This document shows positions 16,035-25,630 of a stretch of 38,464 nucleotides of DNA, piece after piece. A model generated the notes under the pieces. That model was given only the letters and a program-made list of their open reading frames with translations. It was not told the origin of the DNA and did no database searches. This DNA is from Trinickia mobilis (lineage in GTDB: Bacteria > Pseudomonadota > Gammaproteobacteria > Burkholderiales > Burkholderiaceae): positions 1 to 38,464 of the forward strand of contig NZ_JAFLRF010000048.1 in the NCBI RefSeq assembly GCF_017315705.1. Reading direction: 5' to 3'. Every line of letters starts with the position of its first letter. The stretch's first letter is position 1. The translations under genes were made by a program, and so were the position numbers.

Positions 16035-16637
16035 TCAGTGCTCGTGGCCGCAATTGGCGTCATGTGCGTGGTCATGGCCGTGCGCGTGACCGTGCAAGTG
16101 CTCGTGGTCGCGGTCGTGCCCGTGATGTTCCTCGAACACGCCCTGAGCCAGGGCATAGTCTTCGGCGAACGTTTCATCGTGGCCATGCTTGTGACCGCCC
16201 CCGTAGGCACCCACCTCCGGCTCGAACACCCGCTCGGCGCGCGTGACGGTCACGCCCAGCCTCGCGAGCATGTCCTCCAACACCGGGTCGTATTGAAGCC
16301 GAAGATAGTCGTCACCGATCTCGATCGACTGGTGACGATTCCCCAAGTGATAAGCGGCACGAATCAGCGCACGACTATCGCCCGCCGAGACTTCCAGCAC
16401 GGACTCGGCTGCCGCGCACACCGCGATGAGGGAGCCGTCCTCGGCCACGAGCAGATCACCGTCGCGCAACACGGTACCGCGCGGCAGGAACACTCCCACC
16501 TCACGGCCGTCTTCGAGAGCCGCGCGCAACCGGCTCTTGCTGCGCTCGGCAAACGGCAACACGAGGCGCGGTGCGCGCTCGACCAGCACGGCAGCGATGC
16601 CGTGCGGAGCGGCCAGATATCTCTCGATTTTCAACAT
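16035..16637 (-). CDS. ureE: urease nickel metallochaperone UreE
   Basis: A 200-residue nickel chaperone. The ATG at 16637 (MLKIERYLA) follows ureC by 11 bases and has GAAGGTTGAG before it. An N-terminal peptide-binding domain and a central metal-binding domain ([27 protein letters not shown]) are followed by a C-terminal tail very rich in histidine. This runs from [10 protein letters not shown] through [20 protein letters not shown] to the last residues, with some 20 histidines. Such tails bind several nickel ions and serve for storage as well as delivery. Confidence 0.96.
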   Translation of the reverse strand: MLKIERYLAAPHGIAAVLVERAPRLVLPFAERSKSRLRAALEDGREVGVFLPRGTVLRDGDLLVAEDGSLIAVCAAAESVLEVSAGDSRALIRAAYHLGNRHQSIEIGDDYLRLQYDPVLEDMLARLGVTVTRAERVFEPEVGAYGGGHKHGHDETFAEDYALAQGVFEEHHGHDRDHEHLHGHAHGHDHAHDANCGHEH

Positions 16638-16648
16638 CGACTCAACCT

Positions 16649-18367
16649 TCAGAAGAGGAAGTAGCGTTGCGCCATCGGCAAAAGATCCACCGGATCGCAC
16701 GTCAGGATCTGACCGTCGGCTACCACCTGATAGGTCTCCGGATCGACGGAGATCTTCGGCTGCCAGTCGTTGTGGATCATGTCGCGCTTGCTGACAGTGC
16801 GGGTGCCGCGCACAGCTACCAGCGGCTTGCGCAATTCGTAGCGTTCCCCGATGTTGGCGTCGAGCGAACTCTGCGAGACGAAGGTCAGCGAAGCACGGTT
16901 CGTTGCCGCACCCTGGCCGCCGAACATCATCCGGAAATGCACCGGTTGCGGCGTGGGGATGGAAGCGTTCGGGTCGCCCATGGCGGCGGCGGCCACCTGG
17001 CCACCTTTGAAGATCAGGTTAGGCTTGACGCCGAAGAATGCGGGGTCCCACAGCACCAGGTCCGCCCATTTGCCGACCTCGATCGAACCCACCTCATGCG
17101 CAACGCCATGCGTGAGCGCAGGGTTGATCGTGTACTTCGCTACGTAGCGCTTGACGCGGAAGTTGTCGTGGCCGCCGCGTGCATCGTGCGGGTCGCCGGG
17201 CAGCTTGCCGCGCTGGACAGACATCTTGTGTGCGGTTTGCCAGGTCCGCATGATGACCTCACCGACCCGGCCCATGGCCTGCGAATCGCTGGAGATCATC
17301 GAGAACGCCCCCAGATCGTGCAGGATATCTTCAGCGGCGATCGTCTCGCGACGAATCCGGCTCTCGGCAAAGGCCACATCCTCCGTAATCGACGGGCTGA
17401 GGTGGTGGCAGACCATCAGCATGTCGAGATGCTCATCGAGCGTGTTGACAGTGAAAGGCCTTGTCGGGTTGGTCGACGATGGCAGTACATTGGCCTCGCC
17501 GCACACCTTGATAATGTCGGGCGCATGACCGCCGCCGGCGCCTTCGGTATGGTACGTGTGGATGGTGCGCCCTTTGAACGCAGCGATGGTGGCTTCGACG
17601 AAGCCCGCTTCATTGAGCGTATCGGTGTGGATCGCCACCTGAGTGTCGGTCTCGTCAGCCACCGCCAGGCAGTTGTCGATGGCGGCCGGCGTGGTTCCCC
17701 AATCCTCGTGCAGTTTCAGGCCGATCGCGCCCGCCTTAACCTGCTCGCGCAACGGATCGGGCAAACTGGCATTACCCTTGCCCAGCAGCCCGATATTCAT
17801 CGGGTAGTCGTCGATCGACTGCAGCATCCGTTCGAGGTGCCACGGACCGGGCGTGACGGTGGTGGCGGCGGTGCCTGCCACCGGCCCGGTACCGCCGCCG
17901 ATCATGGTGGTGACGCCGCTCATCAGCGCTTCCTCGATCTGCTGCGGAGCGATGAAGTGAATGTGGGTGTCGATGCCGCCCGCAGTCACGATCAGACCCT
18001 CGCCCGCCGCGATCTCTGTGGCCGGCCCGATCACGATCGTCACGCCCGGTTGTGTGTCTGGGTTGCCGGCCTTGCCGATACCGGAGATGCGACCGTTCTT
18101 GATGCCAATATCGGCCTTGACGATGCCCCAGTGATCGACGATCAACGCGTTCGTGATGACCGTGTCGGCGCAGTCCTTCGCCATGCGCTGGCTCTGCCCC
18201 ATTCCATCGCGGATGACTTTGCCGCCGCCAAACTTGACCTCTTCGCCGTAGATCGTGAAGTCCTTTTCGACTTCGATAACGAGATTGGTATCGGCCAAGC
18301 GCACCCGATCACCTGTTGTCGGGCCGAACATCTCGGCATAGGCTTGACGCGAAATTTTGATAGACAT
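16649..18367 (-). CDS. ureC: urease alpha subunit
   Basis: A 572-residue catalytic subunit of cytoplasmic urease (urea to ammonia and carbamate). The dinickel site is intact: H135 and H137 in GGIDTHIHF, the carbamylated K218 in [12 protein letters not shown]247, H273 and D361. The mobile-flap pair is C320-H321 in MVCHHLSPS. All of these sit one residue after their Klebsiella equivalents. [10 protein letters not shown] near the start and the ending QRYFLF are standard. GAGAGGAAC precedes the ATG at 18367. A long open frame on the opposite strand is a composition shadow. Confidence 0.99.
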   Translation of the reverse strand: MSIKISRQAYAEMFGPTTGDRVRLADTNLVIEVEKDFTIYGEEVKFGGGKVIRDGMGQSQRMAKDCADTVITNALIVDHWGIVKADIGIKNGRISGIGKAGNPDTQPGVTIVIGPATEIAAGEGLIVTAGGIDTHIHFIAPQQIEEALMSGVTTMIGGGTGPVAGTAATTVTPGPWHLERMLQSIDDYPMNIGLLGKGNASLPDPLREQVKAGAIGLKLHEDWGTTPAAIDNCLAVADETDTQVAIHTDTLNEAGFVEATIAAFKGRTIHTYHTEGAGGGHAPDIIKVCGEANVLPSSTNPTRPFTVNTLDEHLDMLMVCHHLSPSITEDVAFAESRIRRETIAAEDILHDLGAFSMISSDSQAMGRVGEVIMRTWQTAHKMSVQRGKLPGDPHDARGGHDNFRVKRYVAKYTINPALTHGVAHEVGSIEVGKWADLVLWDPAFFGVKPNLIFKGGQVAAAAMGDPNASIPTPQPVHFRMMFGGQGAATNRASLTFVSQSSLDANIGERYELRKPLVAVRGTRTVSKRDMIHNDWQPKISVDPETYQVVADGQILTCDPVDLLPMAQRYFLF

Positions 18368-18394
18368 TTATACGTTCCTCTCAGAATGAATTGA

Positions 18395-18700
18395 TCACAG
18401 CGGACCCATCACACGCTGATTGAATCCATAGACCACGCGATCACCTGCCAGCGCCACGAGCTCGACGGTACGCGACTGTCCCGGCTCAAACCGCACAGCG
18501 GTACCCGAGGCGATGTTCAGGCGAAAGCCTCGGGTGGCTTCGCGATTGAAAGTCAGCGCCGTATTGACCTCGTAGAAGTGGTAATGCGAGCCGACCTGGA
18601 TCGGGCGATCACCGGAATTCGACACGGTTACAGACATAGTGGACCGACCGGCATTGAGCTCTAATTCGCCGTCGGCTACGAACATTTCACCTGGATTCAT
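18395..18700 (-). CDS. ureB: urease beta subunit
   Basis: A 101-residue structural subunit starting [18 protein letters not shown] at the ATG at 18700, seven bases after [30 protein letters not shown] and the ending [10 protein letters not shown] are family marks. It is separate from ureA, as usual for proteobacteria, and 27 bases before ureC. Confidence 0.98.
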   Translation of the reverse strand: MNPGEMFVADGELELNAGRSTMSVTVSNSGDRPIQVGSHYHFYEVNTALTFNREATRGFRLNIASGTAVRFEPGQSRTVELVALAGDRVVYGFNQRVMGPL

Positions 18701-18797
18701 GAATGCGCTCCTGTCATAAATGCGCACCTAACTATTGGTCTACGTGTCGCGCGCGTGACACGGTCTATACGCTTTCCCCAGACTTGGTACCGAGCCG

Positions 18798-19100
18798 TCA
18801 GACAATCGGGTTATGCACCGTGACAAGCTTGGTGCCATCCGGAAAAGTGGCCTCTACCTGGACGTCCGGAATCATTTCCGCCACGCCGTCCATCACGTCT
18901 GCGCGCGTGACTACGGTGGCCCCCTCGTGCATCAGATCGGCCACGGACTTGCCATCGCGCGCGCCCTCCATGATGTATGCCGAAATCAACGCCACGGTTT
19001 CCGGATAGTTGAGTTTCAGTCCACGCGCCTTGCGACGCTCCGCTACTAACGCAGCAGTAAAAATCAGCAGCTTGTCTTTCTCTCTCGGTGTCAGATCCAT
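18798..19100 (-). CDS. ureA: urease gamma subunit
   Basis: A 100-residue structural subunit of normal length. It begins [18 protein letters not shown], contains [20 protein letters not shown] and [20 protein letters not shown], and ends TVHNPIV. AAGGATAGCG precedes the ATG at 19100. It is the first of the three structural genes and 53 bases after ureD. Confidence 0.98.
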   Translation of the reverse strand: MDLTPREKDKLLIFTAALVAERRKARGLKLNYPETVALISAYIMEGARDGKSVADLMHEGATVVTRADVMDGVAEMIPDVQVEATFPDGTKLVTVHNPIV

Positions 19101-19153
19101 AATTCGCTATCCTTAATTAAAAGATTAATCATGCCAATCACACATAATTCCTC

Positions 19154-20026
19154 TCACGTAGCCCACAGGCGCAGCGGCCTTGCCGCCACGCCGTGGAGGG
19201 GCTCACGCAAGGCGGTCCACACGGACACCATCAACCGGCGCACAGCTTCGGTTTCGTTGCCAAGAACCCGCAGCAGCAACATCCCCTCGCCCGCACTTCC
19301 AAGATAAGTCACCCCGCCCCGGAGAGCGGACTCGCAGGGCAGCGTTTGCGCCAGTTGTTCGGCCAGCGCATGGGTGGCGCCTTCTCCCACCGCCCAGAGC
19401 GTTCCCATAATGTTGAGTTGGTCCAGCCCGACGTGCGCGTCGCGCAACGGCGAGCAGGCATCGAGATGGGCCGCCTCGATCCATAAGGTGCGTCCGCCGT
19501 ACTGCACCTTACTGCCGATCCGCACTTCGCCTTGTGACCAGAGCTCGCCCGAGGCCCGACGGCCCAAGACAGTCACGTCCCAGCCGATTGCGCTTCCACC
19601 CGCAGCCACCGTGACCGTGGTATCGAGACCTGCCAGCGCCTGTTCAAATATGATATTTTCCTGCGGCAGCCAATCCAGGTGCGCACCCTCGCCCACCACC
19701 AGACGAGCCTTCTGCGAGGCCCATCCGCGCAGCGACTTGTACCATCGGGTCGCGCCCGGCGTGGTCAGCACCGCGTGCGCGCCTCGGCCGACGTCCGCGT
19801 TGATCTCCAAGTGATCGCCGCCCGCGATGCCGGCGGGAGGATGCAACATCACGACGTGGCAGATCCCCCCCTCCGGATAAAGCGGCTTTTGCACCATCAG
19901 CGGACCGAAGTGGCGGCGCTCGACTAGCGCGGTCCGCGTGCCTTGATCGGCAAAGCGCAGACTAAGACGAGCCGGCCATCCGGCTTGAATACTAAGAGGG
20001 AGAACGTTGGAATTCGAATAGCTCAT
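19154..20026 (-). CDS. ureD: urease accessory protein UreD
   Basis: About 290 residues. It is the scaffold that binds apo-urease and recruits UreF and UreG for nickel delivery. Landmarks are LVERRHFGPLMVQKPLYPEG, VMLHPPAGIAGGDHLEI, TTPGATRWYKS and WLPQENIIFEQA. The N-terminus is uncertain: ATG at 20026 (MSYSNSNVLPL) is chosen because homology begins soon after it, but ATG at 20044 is also possible and neither has a good ribosome site. It lies between the nickel permease and ureA. Confidence 0.94.
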   Translation of the reverse strand: MSYSNSNVLPLSIQAGWPARLSLRFADQGTRTALVERRHFGPLMVQKPLYPEGGICHVVMLHPPAGIAGGDHLEINADVGRGAHAVLTTPGATRWYKSLRGWASQKARLVVGEGAHLDWLPQENIIFEQALAGLDTTVTVAAGGSAIGWDVTVLGRRASGELWSQGEVRIGSKVQYGGRTLWIEAAHLDACSPLRDAHVGLDQLNIMGTLWAVGEGATHALAEQLAQTLPCESALRGGVTYLGSAGEGMLLLRVLGNETEAVRRLMVSVWTALREPLHGVAARPLRLWAT

Positions 20027-20143
20027 TTGTGTCGGATCACGCATACGTGCATATGCGCATCTGTATCTGTTGCCAGTCTTGCAAATAGGAACCGTGCGTA
20101 CCGTGATGCGGCAGCCCAGCACACAGTCTTCCTGTAACGCTCG

Positions 20144-21199
20144 CTATTGCCCTAGTTCGAGATCGTCGAATCGACGCCATTTGTAGAACGCAACGGACAA
20201 CAGCCAACTCACGGCGCACACGCCGACTATGAAATAACCCAGCATGCCGAAATTGTCATTCAGGCTACCAATTGCTGCCCAGAAGCGGCTGTTCAGATGC
20301 AATTGGTCCGCCACCAGGCCGAGTGCTTCTATACCGCCGATGGCCAACGCCACAATCACGGATACCAGCGTGATCGTTATGTTGTAGTAAAGCTTGCGAA
20401 TTGGCTTGATAAACGCCCAGCCGTAAGCTGCCAGCATCAGGATACTGTCGGTGGTGTCGATCAACGACATCCCGGCCGTGAACAGTGCCGGAAAAATCAG
20501 AATCGACCAAACTGGTAATCCGGCCGACGCTTGGGCGGCGGAGATACCTAGCAGACCGATTTCGGTTGCCGTGTCAAAGCCGAGACCGAACAGCACACCC
20601 AACGGATACATATGCCAGCTACGCGTAACGAGCCTGAACATCGGGCGAAAGATCCGCGCCAGCAAGCCGCGATTGGCCAGCAGGAGATCGAGGTCGTCTT
20701 CGACGTAAGGCTGCCCCGCTCGCACCCGCCTAAACGCCCGCCACACGGAAGACAACACAACCATGTTTATCAGGGCAATACTCAACAAAAAGAAGGTGGA
20801 GACCAACGTGCCGATGACTCCGCCGATTTCCCTGATTGAATCCATCTTATGCTGGAGGGCCAGCGCGGTGGCCGCAATCGCGACGCACGCCAGAATCACT
20901 ACAGTGGAATGTCCAAGCGAAAACATGAAGCCGACCGATACCGGGCGCTTACCTTCCTGCATCAGCTTTCGCGTAACGTTGTCGATAGCCGCGATGTGAT
21001 CGGCATCCACTGCGTGCCGCAGCCCAAAGCTATAAGCCAGAAACGCCGTTCCCATCAGCAGCGGAAAGTGTCGAAATGCGATGAAAGCCCAAACCCATGC
21101 CCCGACGTTGAGCAACAACAGGAGCGCGTAGATACCGATAATCCTGCCCTTGACGTCGGCTGACGTGTCATTGAACAGGGATTGCACTATACGATTCAC
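20144..21199 (-). CDS. high-affinity nickel permease, NiCoT family (HoxN/NixA type)
   Basis: A 351-residue inner-membrane transporter with about eight hydrophobic helices. The diagnostic HX4DH motif is H62-AVDA-D67-H68 in GLRHAVDADHIAAIDN, and the second signature LGFDTATEIGLL is present. Members take up nickel, some also cobalt. Its place at the head of the urease block argues for nickel supply. The start is GTG at 21199 with GGAG nine bases upstream. A short frame, MERVEAGVHRVVLTSEADER, ends just before it and is probably not meaningful. Confidence 0.94.
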   Translation of the reverse strand: MNRIVQSLFNDTSADVKGRIIGIYALLLLLNVGAWVWAFIAFRHFPLLMGTAFLAYSFGLRHAVDADHIAAIDNVTRKLMQEGKRPVSVGFMFSLGHSTVVILACVAIAATALALQHKMDSIREIGGVIGTLVSTFFLLSIALINMVVLSSVWRAFRRVRAGQPYVEDDLDLLLANRGLLARIFRPMFRLVTRSWHMYPLGVLFGLGFDTATEIGLLGISAAQASAGLPVWSILIFPALFTAGMSLIDTTDSILMLAAYGWAFIKPIRKLYYNITITLVSVIVALAIGGIEALGLVADQLHLNSRFWAAIGSLNDNFGMLGYFIVGVCAVSWLLSVAFYKWRRFDDLELGQ

Positions 21200-21301
21200 C
21201 GCCTATGCTCCAAAACGTTCGTCTGCTTCAGATGTTAGGACGACCCTGTGTACACCTGCTTCTACCCTCTCCATGCGCACGGTCAACGCGGCCCGCAGCG
21301 C

Positions 21302-21334
21302 TCATGCCATAGCGGGGATCGCGATGCGGCTCAC
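21302..21334 (-). pseudogene. start of an AhpD-like gene, cut off after eight codons
   Basis: The codons GTG AGC CGC ATC GCG ATC CCC GCT (MSRIAIPA) match the first eight residues of the AhpD-like genes (MSRITVPA at 26002, MSRITVSA at 9193) and run into a stop two codons later. The 104 bases upstream align without gaps to those before the remnant at 9193. CGATGAGAC is at the same distance and a TTGA(G/T)CC..AAAGG motif at the same place. Only the promoter region and the first codons survive. Confidence 0.65.
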
Positions 21335-21398
21335 GGCAATGCTCTTCTGCGAGATGGGTTAGGAGCCGCCACAATGAGCCGGTCAAATAAACGTGACT

Positions 21399-21415
21399 AG
21401 TCCTTTTCGGATCAA
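21399..21415. promoter_or_regulatory. operator-like motif upstream of the truncated AhpD-like start
   Basis: On the minus strand TTGATCCGAAAAGGACT, imperfectly palindromic (TCC N5 GGA), centred 72 bases before the GTG at 21334. Its counterpart before the remnant at 9193 is TTGAGCCTAAAGGCTC at the same spacing. Confidence 0.4.
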
Positions 21416-21483
21416 TAGAGGACTCGTTCGTCTCATCGTGCAAATCGCCGTGTCTCCGCGTTTGAACCAGCTCGGCCTGTTGT

Positions 21484-21567
21484 GCCCAGCATCACGTGAG
21501 CGGCCAAGCAGTAGTCGCAGCCTGTCAGTTCACTGACCAGCGGCTTGATCGCAGCGAAGATCGGTTG
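21484..21567 (-). pseudogene. AhpD-like catalytic-core fragment
   Basis: 28 codons on the minus strand read IKPLVSELTGCDYCLAAHVM followed by LG. They match VSELNGCDYCVAAHTVLG of the intact gene at 26002 and keep the ExxxCxxCxxxH redox motif. Past LG the match is lost. It lies between the ammonium transporter stop and the truncated AhpD-like start at 21334. The bases outside these limits show no usable frame. Confidence 0.8.
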
Positions 21568-21679
21568 CACGCCGCAGACAGTGCCGGGTCGGGTTCGTCA
21601 GCACGAACTTGATACGTTGTATGGTGCGCCACGGCACGGGTTGAATTCCGGACCGTGGCAGCACCCCGGATGATTCTTC

Positions 21680-22909
21680 CTAGAGGTAGGCTTCCTCGCC
21701 GTGCAATTCGCTATCGAGCCCGCGCTCCTCGGTCGCGGCATCGACCTTGACCGCTGTCACACGGTCGATCAGCCACAGCACCACCCAGGTGAACACGAAC
21801 GCCCAGACGCCCGATATGACCACTGCCACAAGCTGCTTGAGAAAGAACGCCCCTCCGCCAAGCAGCAGTCCGTCGGCGCCGCCCGAATTCCACGCCTTCG
21901 ACGCAAACACCCCGAGCAGGATTGTGCCGATCAGGCCGCCCACACCGTGCACGCCCCACACGTCGAGTGCATCATCGAGGCGCAGTCGATTTTTCAGTGC
22001 GACTGCGCCATAGCAGACTATCGAAGCGATAATCCCGATGATCGCGGCCGAGCCGAGCGACACGTAGCCGGCTGCGGGGGTGATCGTGGCGAGCCCTGCC
22101 ACCGAGCCGGTCAGCAAGCCGACGAACTTCGGGCGCCTGGTGTGGAGCCACTCGATCAACAGCCAGGTGACGCCGGCAAACGAAGCGGCAACATCGGTGT
22201 TGAGGAAAGCAGAAGCCGTCACGCCATCGACGCGAAGTTCAGAGCCGGCGTTGAAGCCGTACCAGCCGAACCAGAGCAGACCCGTGCCCAGCGCAATCAG
22301 TGGCACATTGTGCGGTTTGTGGGTCATCATGCGGCGGCGTCCCACGTAGAGCACCGAGGCAAGTGCGGCGAACCCGGCAGTATTGTGCACCACGATGCCG
22401 CCGGCAAAGTCGAGCACGCCCCACTTCGCGAACAGGCCATCTGGACTCCATACCATGTGCACGAATGGGAAATACACGAAGATGAGCCAGGCTGTCAGGA
22501 AGAGGAAATAGGCCTTGAAGGTCACGCGGTTCGCAAATGCACCGGTGATCAGGGCAGGCGTGATGATGGCAAACATCATCTGATAGGCGACGTGAACCAC
22601 GAGCGGGATGCCGGCGTTGTTGCCGGTGTACATGGTCTGCAACGTAACACCATGCAGGAACGCGTAGTAGGTCGGGTCGCCCACGATTCCGTGCCAAGTC
22701 GGGCCAAAGCTCATCGAGTACCCGAAAACAAACCAAAGTACCGTCGTCCACGCGAGCGAAGTGAAACTCTGCATCATGATGGAAAGCACGTTCTTGCGTT
22801 CCACCAGCCCGCCATAGAAGAACGCGAGTCCAGGCGTCATTAACATGACGAGGCTCGCGCAGAGCAGCATAAATGCGGTGTTGCCGATGTCGATCGGCGT
22901 CGTTGGCAT
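21680..22909 (-). CDS. amtB: ammonium transporter (Amt family)
   Basis: A 409-residue inner-membrane channel for ammonium or ammonia. It begins IDIGNTAFMLLCASLVMLMT and GLAFFYGGLVERKNVLS. The pore twin histidines are in VVHNTAGFAALAS and VWGVHGVGGLIG, and the protein has about eleven hydrophobic helices. No cleavable signal peptide is seen. The C-terminal cytoplasmic tail carries ELHGEEAYL, the PII-contact region. GGAGAAAGATT precedes the ATG at 22909. No glnK is adjacent, which is unusual. It is upstream of the urease block on the same strand but 480 bases away, across AhpD-like debris. Confidence 0.96.
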   Translation of the reverse strand: MPTTPIDIGNTAFMLLCASLVMLMTPGLAFFYGGLVERKNVLSIMMQSFTSLAWTTVLWFVFGYSMSFGPTWHGIVGDPTYYAFLHGVTLQTMYTGNNAGIPLVVHVAYQMMFAIITPALITGAFANRVTFKAYFLFLTAWLIFVYFPFVHMVWSPDGLFAKWGVLDFAGGIVVHNTAGFAALASVLYVGRRRMMTHKPHNVPLIALGTGLLWFGWYGFNAGSELRVDGVTASAFLNTDVAASFAGVTWLLIEWLHTRRPKFVGLLTGSVAGLATITPAAGYVSLGSAAIIGIIASIVCYGAVALKNRLRLDDALDVWGVHGVGGLIGTILLGVFASKAWNSGGADGLLLGGGAFFLKQLVAVVISGVWAFVFTWVVLWLIDRVTAVKVDAATEERGLDSELHGEEAYL

Positions 22910-23401
22910 AATCTTTCTCCATCTAGTTTTATATTAAAAATAACAAGCCGTGCCGCTATGGCGGTCTAAGCTTCCCTCGCGATTTCACGTCCGCGGCCTT
23001 CCGAGCACATTGCAGATTCCGTTTCCTCACGAAATGCGATCGACCACCGCGATGCACCGTGATCGAGTCGCAAACCGATCGGCTCGCATATTGGCACTGT
23101 ACGCAATGTCCTATCGGAAGAAAATCCTCCATCGACTCATATGAATGCTCGGGCGGCTCATTTAACAAGCGGCGCGATGCATCGCATGCACGAAGCGCTC
23201 AATAGGCGAAAAAACACGTTATTAACTAGACTCGCCAAACCGGGCCTGCATGCCTAATTAACCTTATCAAAGTACGCTTCGCGTAGTCGACTGATGCCGA
23301 CGGCTCAGATGCGAGGCGGATTGTTCCGATCAAAGGCCATGAGATGCGTCTTGCACCGATAACGATCGCGCGGTTACGAAAATGTCTCTTGTGGAACTGC
23401 A
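22910..23401. other. long upstream region of the ammonium transporter, no gene found
   Basis: About 490 bases with no recognised coding frame up to the prpF remnant. It contains the 33-base diverged repeat at 23069-23101. No convincing sigma-54 promoter was found, though one might be expected for an ammonium transporter. Confidence 0.45.
23069..23101 (+). repeat. diverged 33-base repeat, copy 1
   Basis: 28 of 33 bases match 25385-25417; the shared cores are CGGCTCGCAT and TGGCACTGTA. Some similarity continues beyond both ends. One copy lies upstream of amtB and the other upstream of lpdA. Neither is in a recognised gene. Confidence 0.5.
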
Positions 23402-23764
23402 TAGAAGACGGCACCGGCGGCGCGATGTTCCCGACAGGCGACACACGCCCAAGATCGCATTCGTCGCGAAGCCCGCCGATTACGTCGCATCGAGCGGGAA
23501 GCGTGTTGCGGCGAGCGACGTCGATCGCTCGTGCGGGCGATGTCGATGGGCAAGTTGCACCACGCGATGATGGGCAAGGCCGCCGTCGCGATCGGCACGA
23601 CTGCGGCGATTCCCGGCACCCTGGTGAGCCTGGCGGCTGGCGGGGGCAAGCGCGAGACAGTGTGCCTCGGCCATCCGTCGGGCACGCTGCGCGTGGGCGC
23701 GGAGGCCAGTCAGGTCAACGTCCCGATTTCAAGAAGTGGCCGCGGCGAGCTCGGGCATACCTGA
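23402..23764 (+). pseudogene. prpF: prpF (2-methylaconitate isomerase) remnant
   Basis: Three frames in a row give pieces of PrpF in the correct order: EDGTGGAMFPTG, then TPKIAFVAKPADYVASSGKR, then VRAMSMGKLHHAMMGKAA and GHPSGTLRVGAEASQVN. A large internal piece after FPTG is missing, and a one-base deletion near 23525 separates the last two frames. The end is lost too. PrpF acts in the methylcitrate pathway, and no other gene of that pathway is in the window. Clearly non-functional. Confidence 0.85.
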
Positions 23765-23847
23765 CCCGCCTTCGCGCGCAGCGGTAAGTAAGGCGCAGTC
23801 CGCGGCCGACGGCTGTCGAGCCGGCGAGACACGCCTTTAGCCGGTTC

Positions 23848-25278
23848 TTACTTGTTGAGCGCGCCCTTCTTGACGTCGAGCGCCGCCTCCTTAATCACTT
23901 CGGATAACGAAGGATGCGGATGGCAGATGCGGCCGATGTCTTCCGAGGTCGCCTTGAACTCAATCGCCACCACGGCTTCGGCGATCAGGTCCGATGCGTT
24001 CGCCGAGATGATATGCACGCCGAGCAGCTCGTCAGTCTTGGCGTCCGCGATCATCTTGACGAACCCTTCCGACTTCGCCATGCCGAGCGCGCGGCCGTTC
24101 GCCATGAACGGGAACTGGCCCGTCTTGATCTCGCGGCCTTCGGCCTTCAGCTGCTGCTCAGTCTTGCCGACCCAGGCGATTTCTGGATCGGTGTAGATCA
24201 CCGACGGAATGCAGTTATAGTCGATGTGCGACTCTTGTTCATTGATGAGCTCGGCCACGAGCACGCCCTCCTCTTCCGCCTTGTGGGCGAGCATCGGGCC
24301 GCGTACGACGTCGCCGATCGCGTAGACGTTCGGCACGCTCGTGCGGCAGCGGTCATCGACGTCGATGAAGCCGCGCTCGTTCGCCTTCAGACCGATCGCT
24401 CCGAGACCGAGGTTGTCGGTATTCGGCACGCGCCCGGCCGAGACGATCATCCGATCTGCCTCGAGCGTCTTGGCGTTGCCGTCCTTGTCGGCATAGGCAA
24501 GCGTGACGCCCTCGCCGGTCGCCTTGACTTCGTTGATCTTGACACTGAGATGAATGTCGAGGCCCTGCTTCTTGAAGAGCTTCGCGGCTTCCTTCGCGAG
24601 CGAGTCATCGGCCGCGCCGAGGAATTGCGGGGACGCTTCGAGCACGGTCACCTCTGCGCCGAGGCGGCGCCACACCGAGCCCAGCTCCAGGCCGATCACG
24701 CCCGCGCCGATGATGGCAAGCCTCTTAGGCACCGAATCGAAGGCGAGCGCGCCCTCGTTGTCGGCGATGATCTTGTTGTCGACGGGAACATTCGGCAGAT
24801 GACGCGCCCTTGAACCCGTCGCAATGATGACGTTCTTTGCGGTGACCACTTCGGTCTCGCCCTCGCCGCTCACCTCGATCTGCACACCGGCGTCGTTCTT
24901 GCCGACGAACTTGCCGTGGCCTTTCAGCCACGTGATCTTGTTCTTCTTGAAAAGGTACTCGATGCCCCGCGTCATCTTTTCGACGATGCCGTCTTTGCGC
25001 GCCAACATCTTCGCGACATCGATTTTCACGTCAGACACACTAACGCCGTGTTCGGCGAGATGGTGTGAGGCGGATTCGAATTCCTCCGATGACGCCAGCA
25101 GCGCCTTCGACGGAATGCAGCCGACATTAAGACAGGTGCCGCCGAGCTTCAGGGCGCCGGCTGGGTTTTTCCATTTCTCGATACAGGCGACGGTCTTGCC
25201 AAGCTGCGCCGCGCGGATGGCGGCGATATAACCGCCGGGACCGGCGCCGATCACGGCGATGTCATATTCTTTGGGCAT
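23848..25278 (-). CDS. lpdA: dihydrolipoamide dehydrogenase
   Basis: A 476-residue homodimeric flavoprotein that reoxidises or reduces protein-bound lipoamide with NAD(H). It has FAD motif VIGAGPGGYIAAIRAAQ, redox pair C49 and C54 in LGGTCLNVGCIPSKALL, NAD motif IIGAGVIGLELGSVWRRLG, YAIGDVVRGPMLAHKAEEEG and catalytic H455 and E460 in HPHPSLSE. Every element of a working Lpd is present. No E1 or E2 subunit genes adjoin it. Its neighbours are instead two AhpD-like genes (26002, 28786) and a stand-alone lipoyl carrier (28191), so it may serve a lipoamide-linked redox chain rather than, or as well as, a 2-oxoacid dehydrogenase. Confidence 0.97.
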   Translation of the reverse strand: MPKEYDIAVIGAGPGGYIAAIRAAQLGKTVACIEKWKNPAGALKLGGTCLNVGCIPSKALLASSEEFESASHHLAEHGVSVSDVKIDVAKMLARKDGIVEKMTRGIEYLFKKNKITWLKGHGKFVGKNDAGVQIEVSGEGETEVVTAKNVIIATGSRARHLPNVPVDNKIIADNEGALAFDSVPKRLAIIGAGVIGLELGSVWRRLGAEVTVLEASPQFLGAADDSLAKEAAKLFKKQGLDIHLSVKINEVKATGEGVTLAYADKDGNAKTLEADRMIVSAGRVPNTDNLGLGAIGLKANERGFIDVDDRCRTSVPNVYAIGDVVRGPMLAHKAEEEGVLVAELINEQESHIDYNCIPSVIYTDPEIAWVGKTEQQLKAEGREIKTGQFPFMANGRALGMAKSEGFVKMIADAKTDELLGVHIISANASDLIAEAVVAIEFKATSEDIGRICHPHPSLSEVIKEAALDVKKGALNK

Positions 25279-25384
25279 GGCTATCCTTTCTGTTACGCAA
25301 CGGCACGCGCCGAACGCGCGCTATTGCAATCTCTGCCAAAGAGTTAAAGTGCAGCGCCCGCACGCGAGCGCCCAGTGGGTGATT

Positions 25385-25417
25385 CGCGAACCGGCCGGCT
25401 CGCATGGTGGCACTGTA
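25385..25417 (+). repeat. diverged 33-base repeat, copy 2
   Basis: Partner of 23069-23101 (28 of 33 bases equal). It is about 107 bases upstream of the lpdA start and about 70 bases before the AhpD-like fragment at 25485. Confidence 0.5.
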
Positions 25418-25484
25418 TCGGGCGCCCAACGGGAAATGAATCCTTGAACAGATCAAACGCATGCCTGATCGTCTCACTTGGCAA

Positions 25485-25575
25485 ATGAAGGGCCGCGCCG
25501 ACAGTGCCCGCGATTGCATCAGCCACCGGCGCGACGGTCTCAGTCCATGCCGAGGTCAAGAAAACCGCCGGTCGC
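25485..25575 (+). pseudogene. AhpD-like N-terminal fragment
   Basis: From 25501 the frame reads TVPAIASATGATVSVHAEVK then KTAGR. This matches ITVPATASATGAAAEGSAQA then KKVTGR of the intact gene at 26002. The ATG at 25485 is out of frame with it, and the remaining gene is missing; the sequence passes into an ammonium transporter fragment about 55 bases later. Not functional. Confidence 0.7.
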
Positions 25576-25630
25576 ACGCTCTGTCAGGTTGTGGGGCCAC
25601 AGGTTGATCACCCGATCAAATCACCTTGGG

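Noticed and set aside
16571..18394. 607-codon open frame on the plus strand
   Set aside because: It is antisense to ureC, whose active-site residues are all intact. The long frame is a composition effect of high-GC coding DNA, and its product has no domain-like sequence.
21701..22843. 380-codon plus-strand open frame
   Set aside because: Antisense shadow of the ammonium transporter gene; the residue make-up is rich in H, R, E and Q, as expected for a mirrored membrane protein.
23090..25417. Sigma-54 promoters suggested by TGGCAC at about 23092 and 25408
   Set aside because: No GC at the required 10-base distance from the GG, and both point away from the neighbouring genes.
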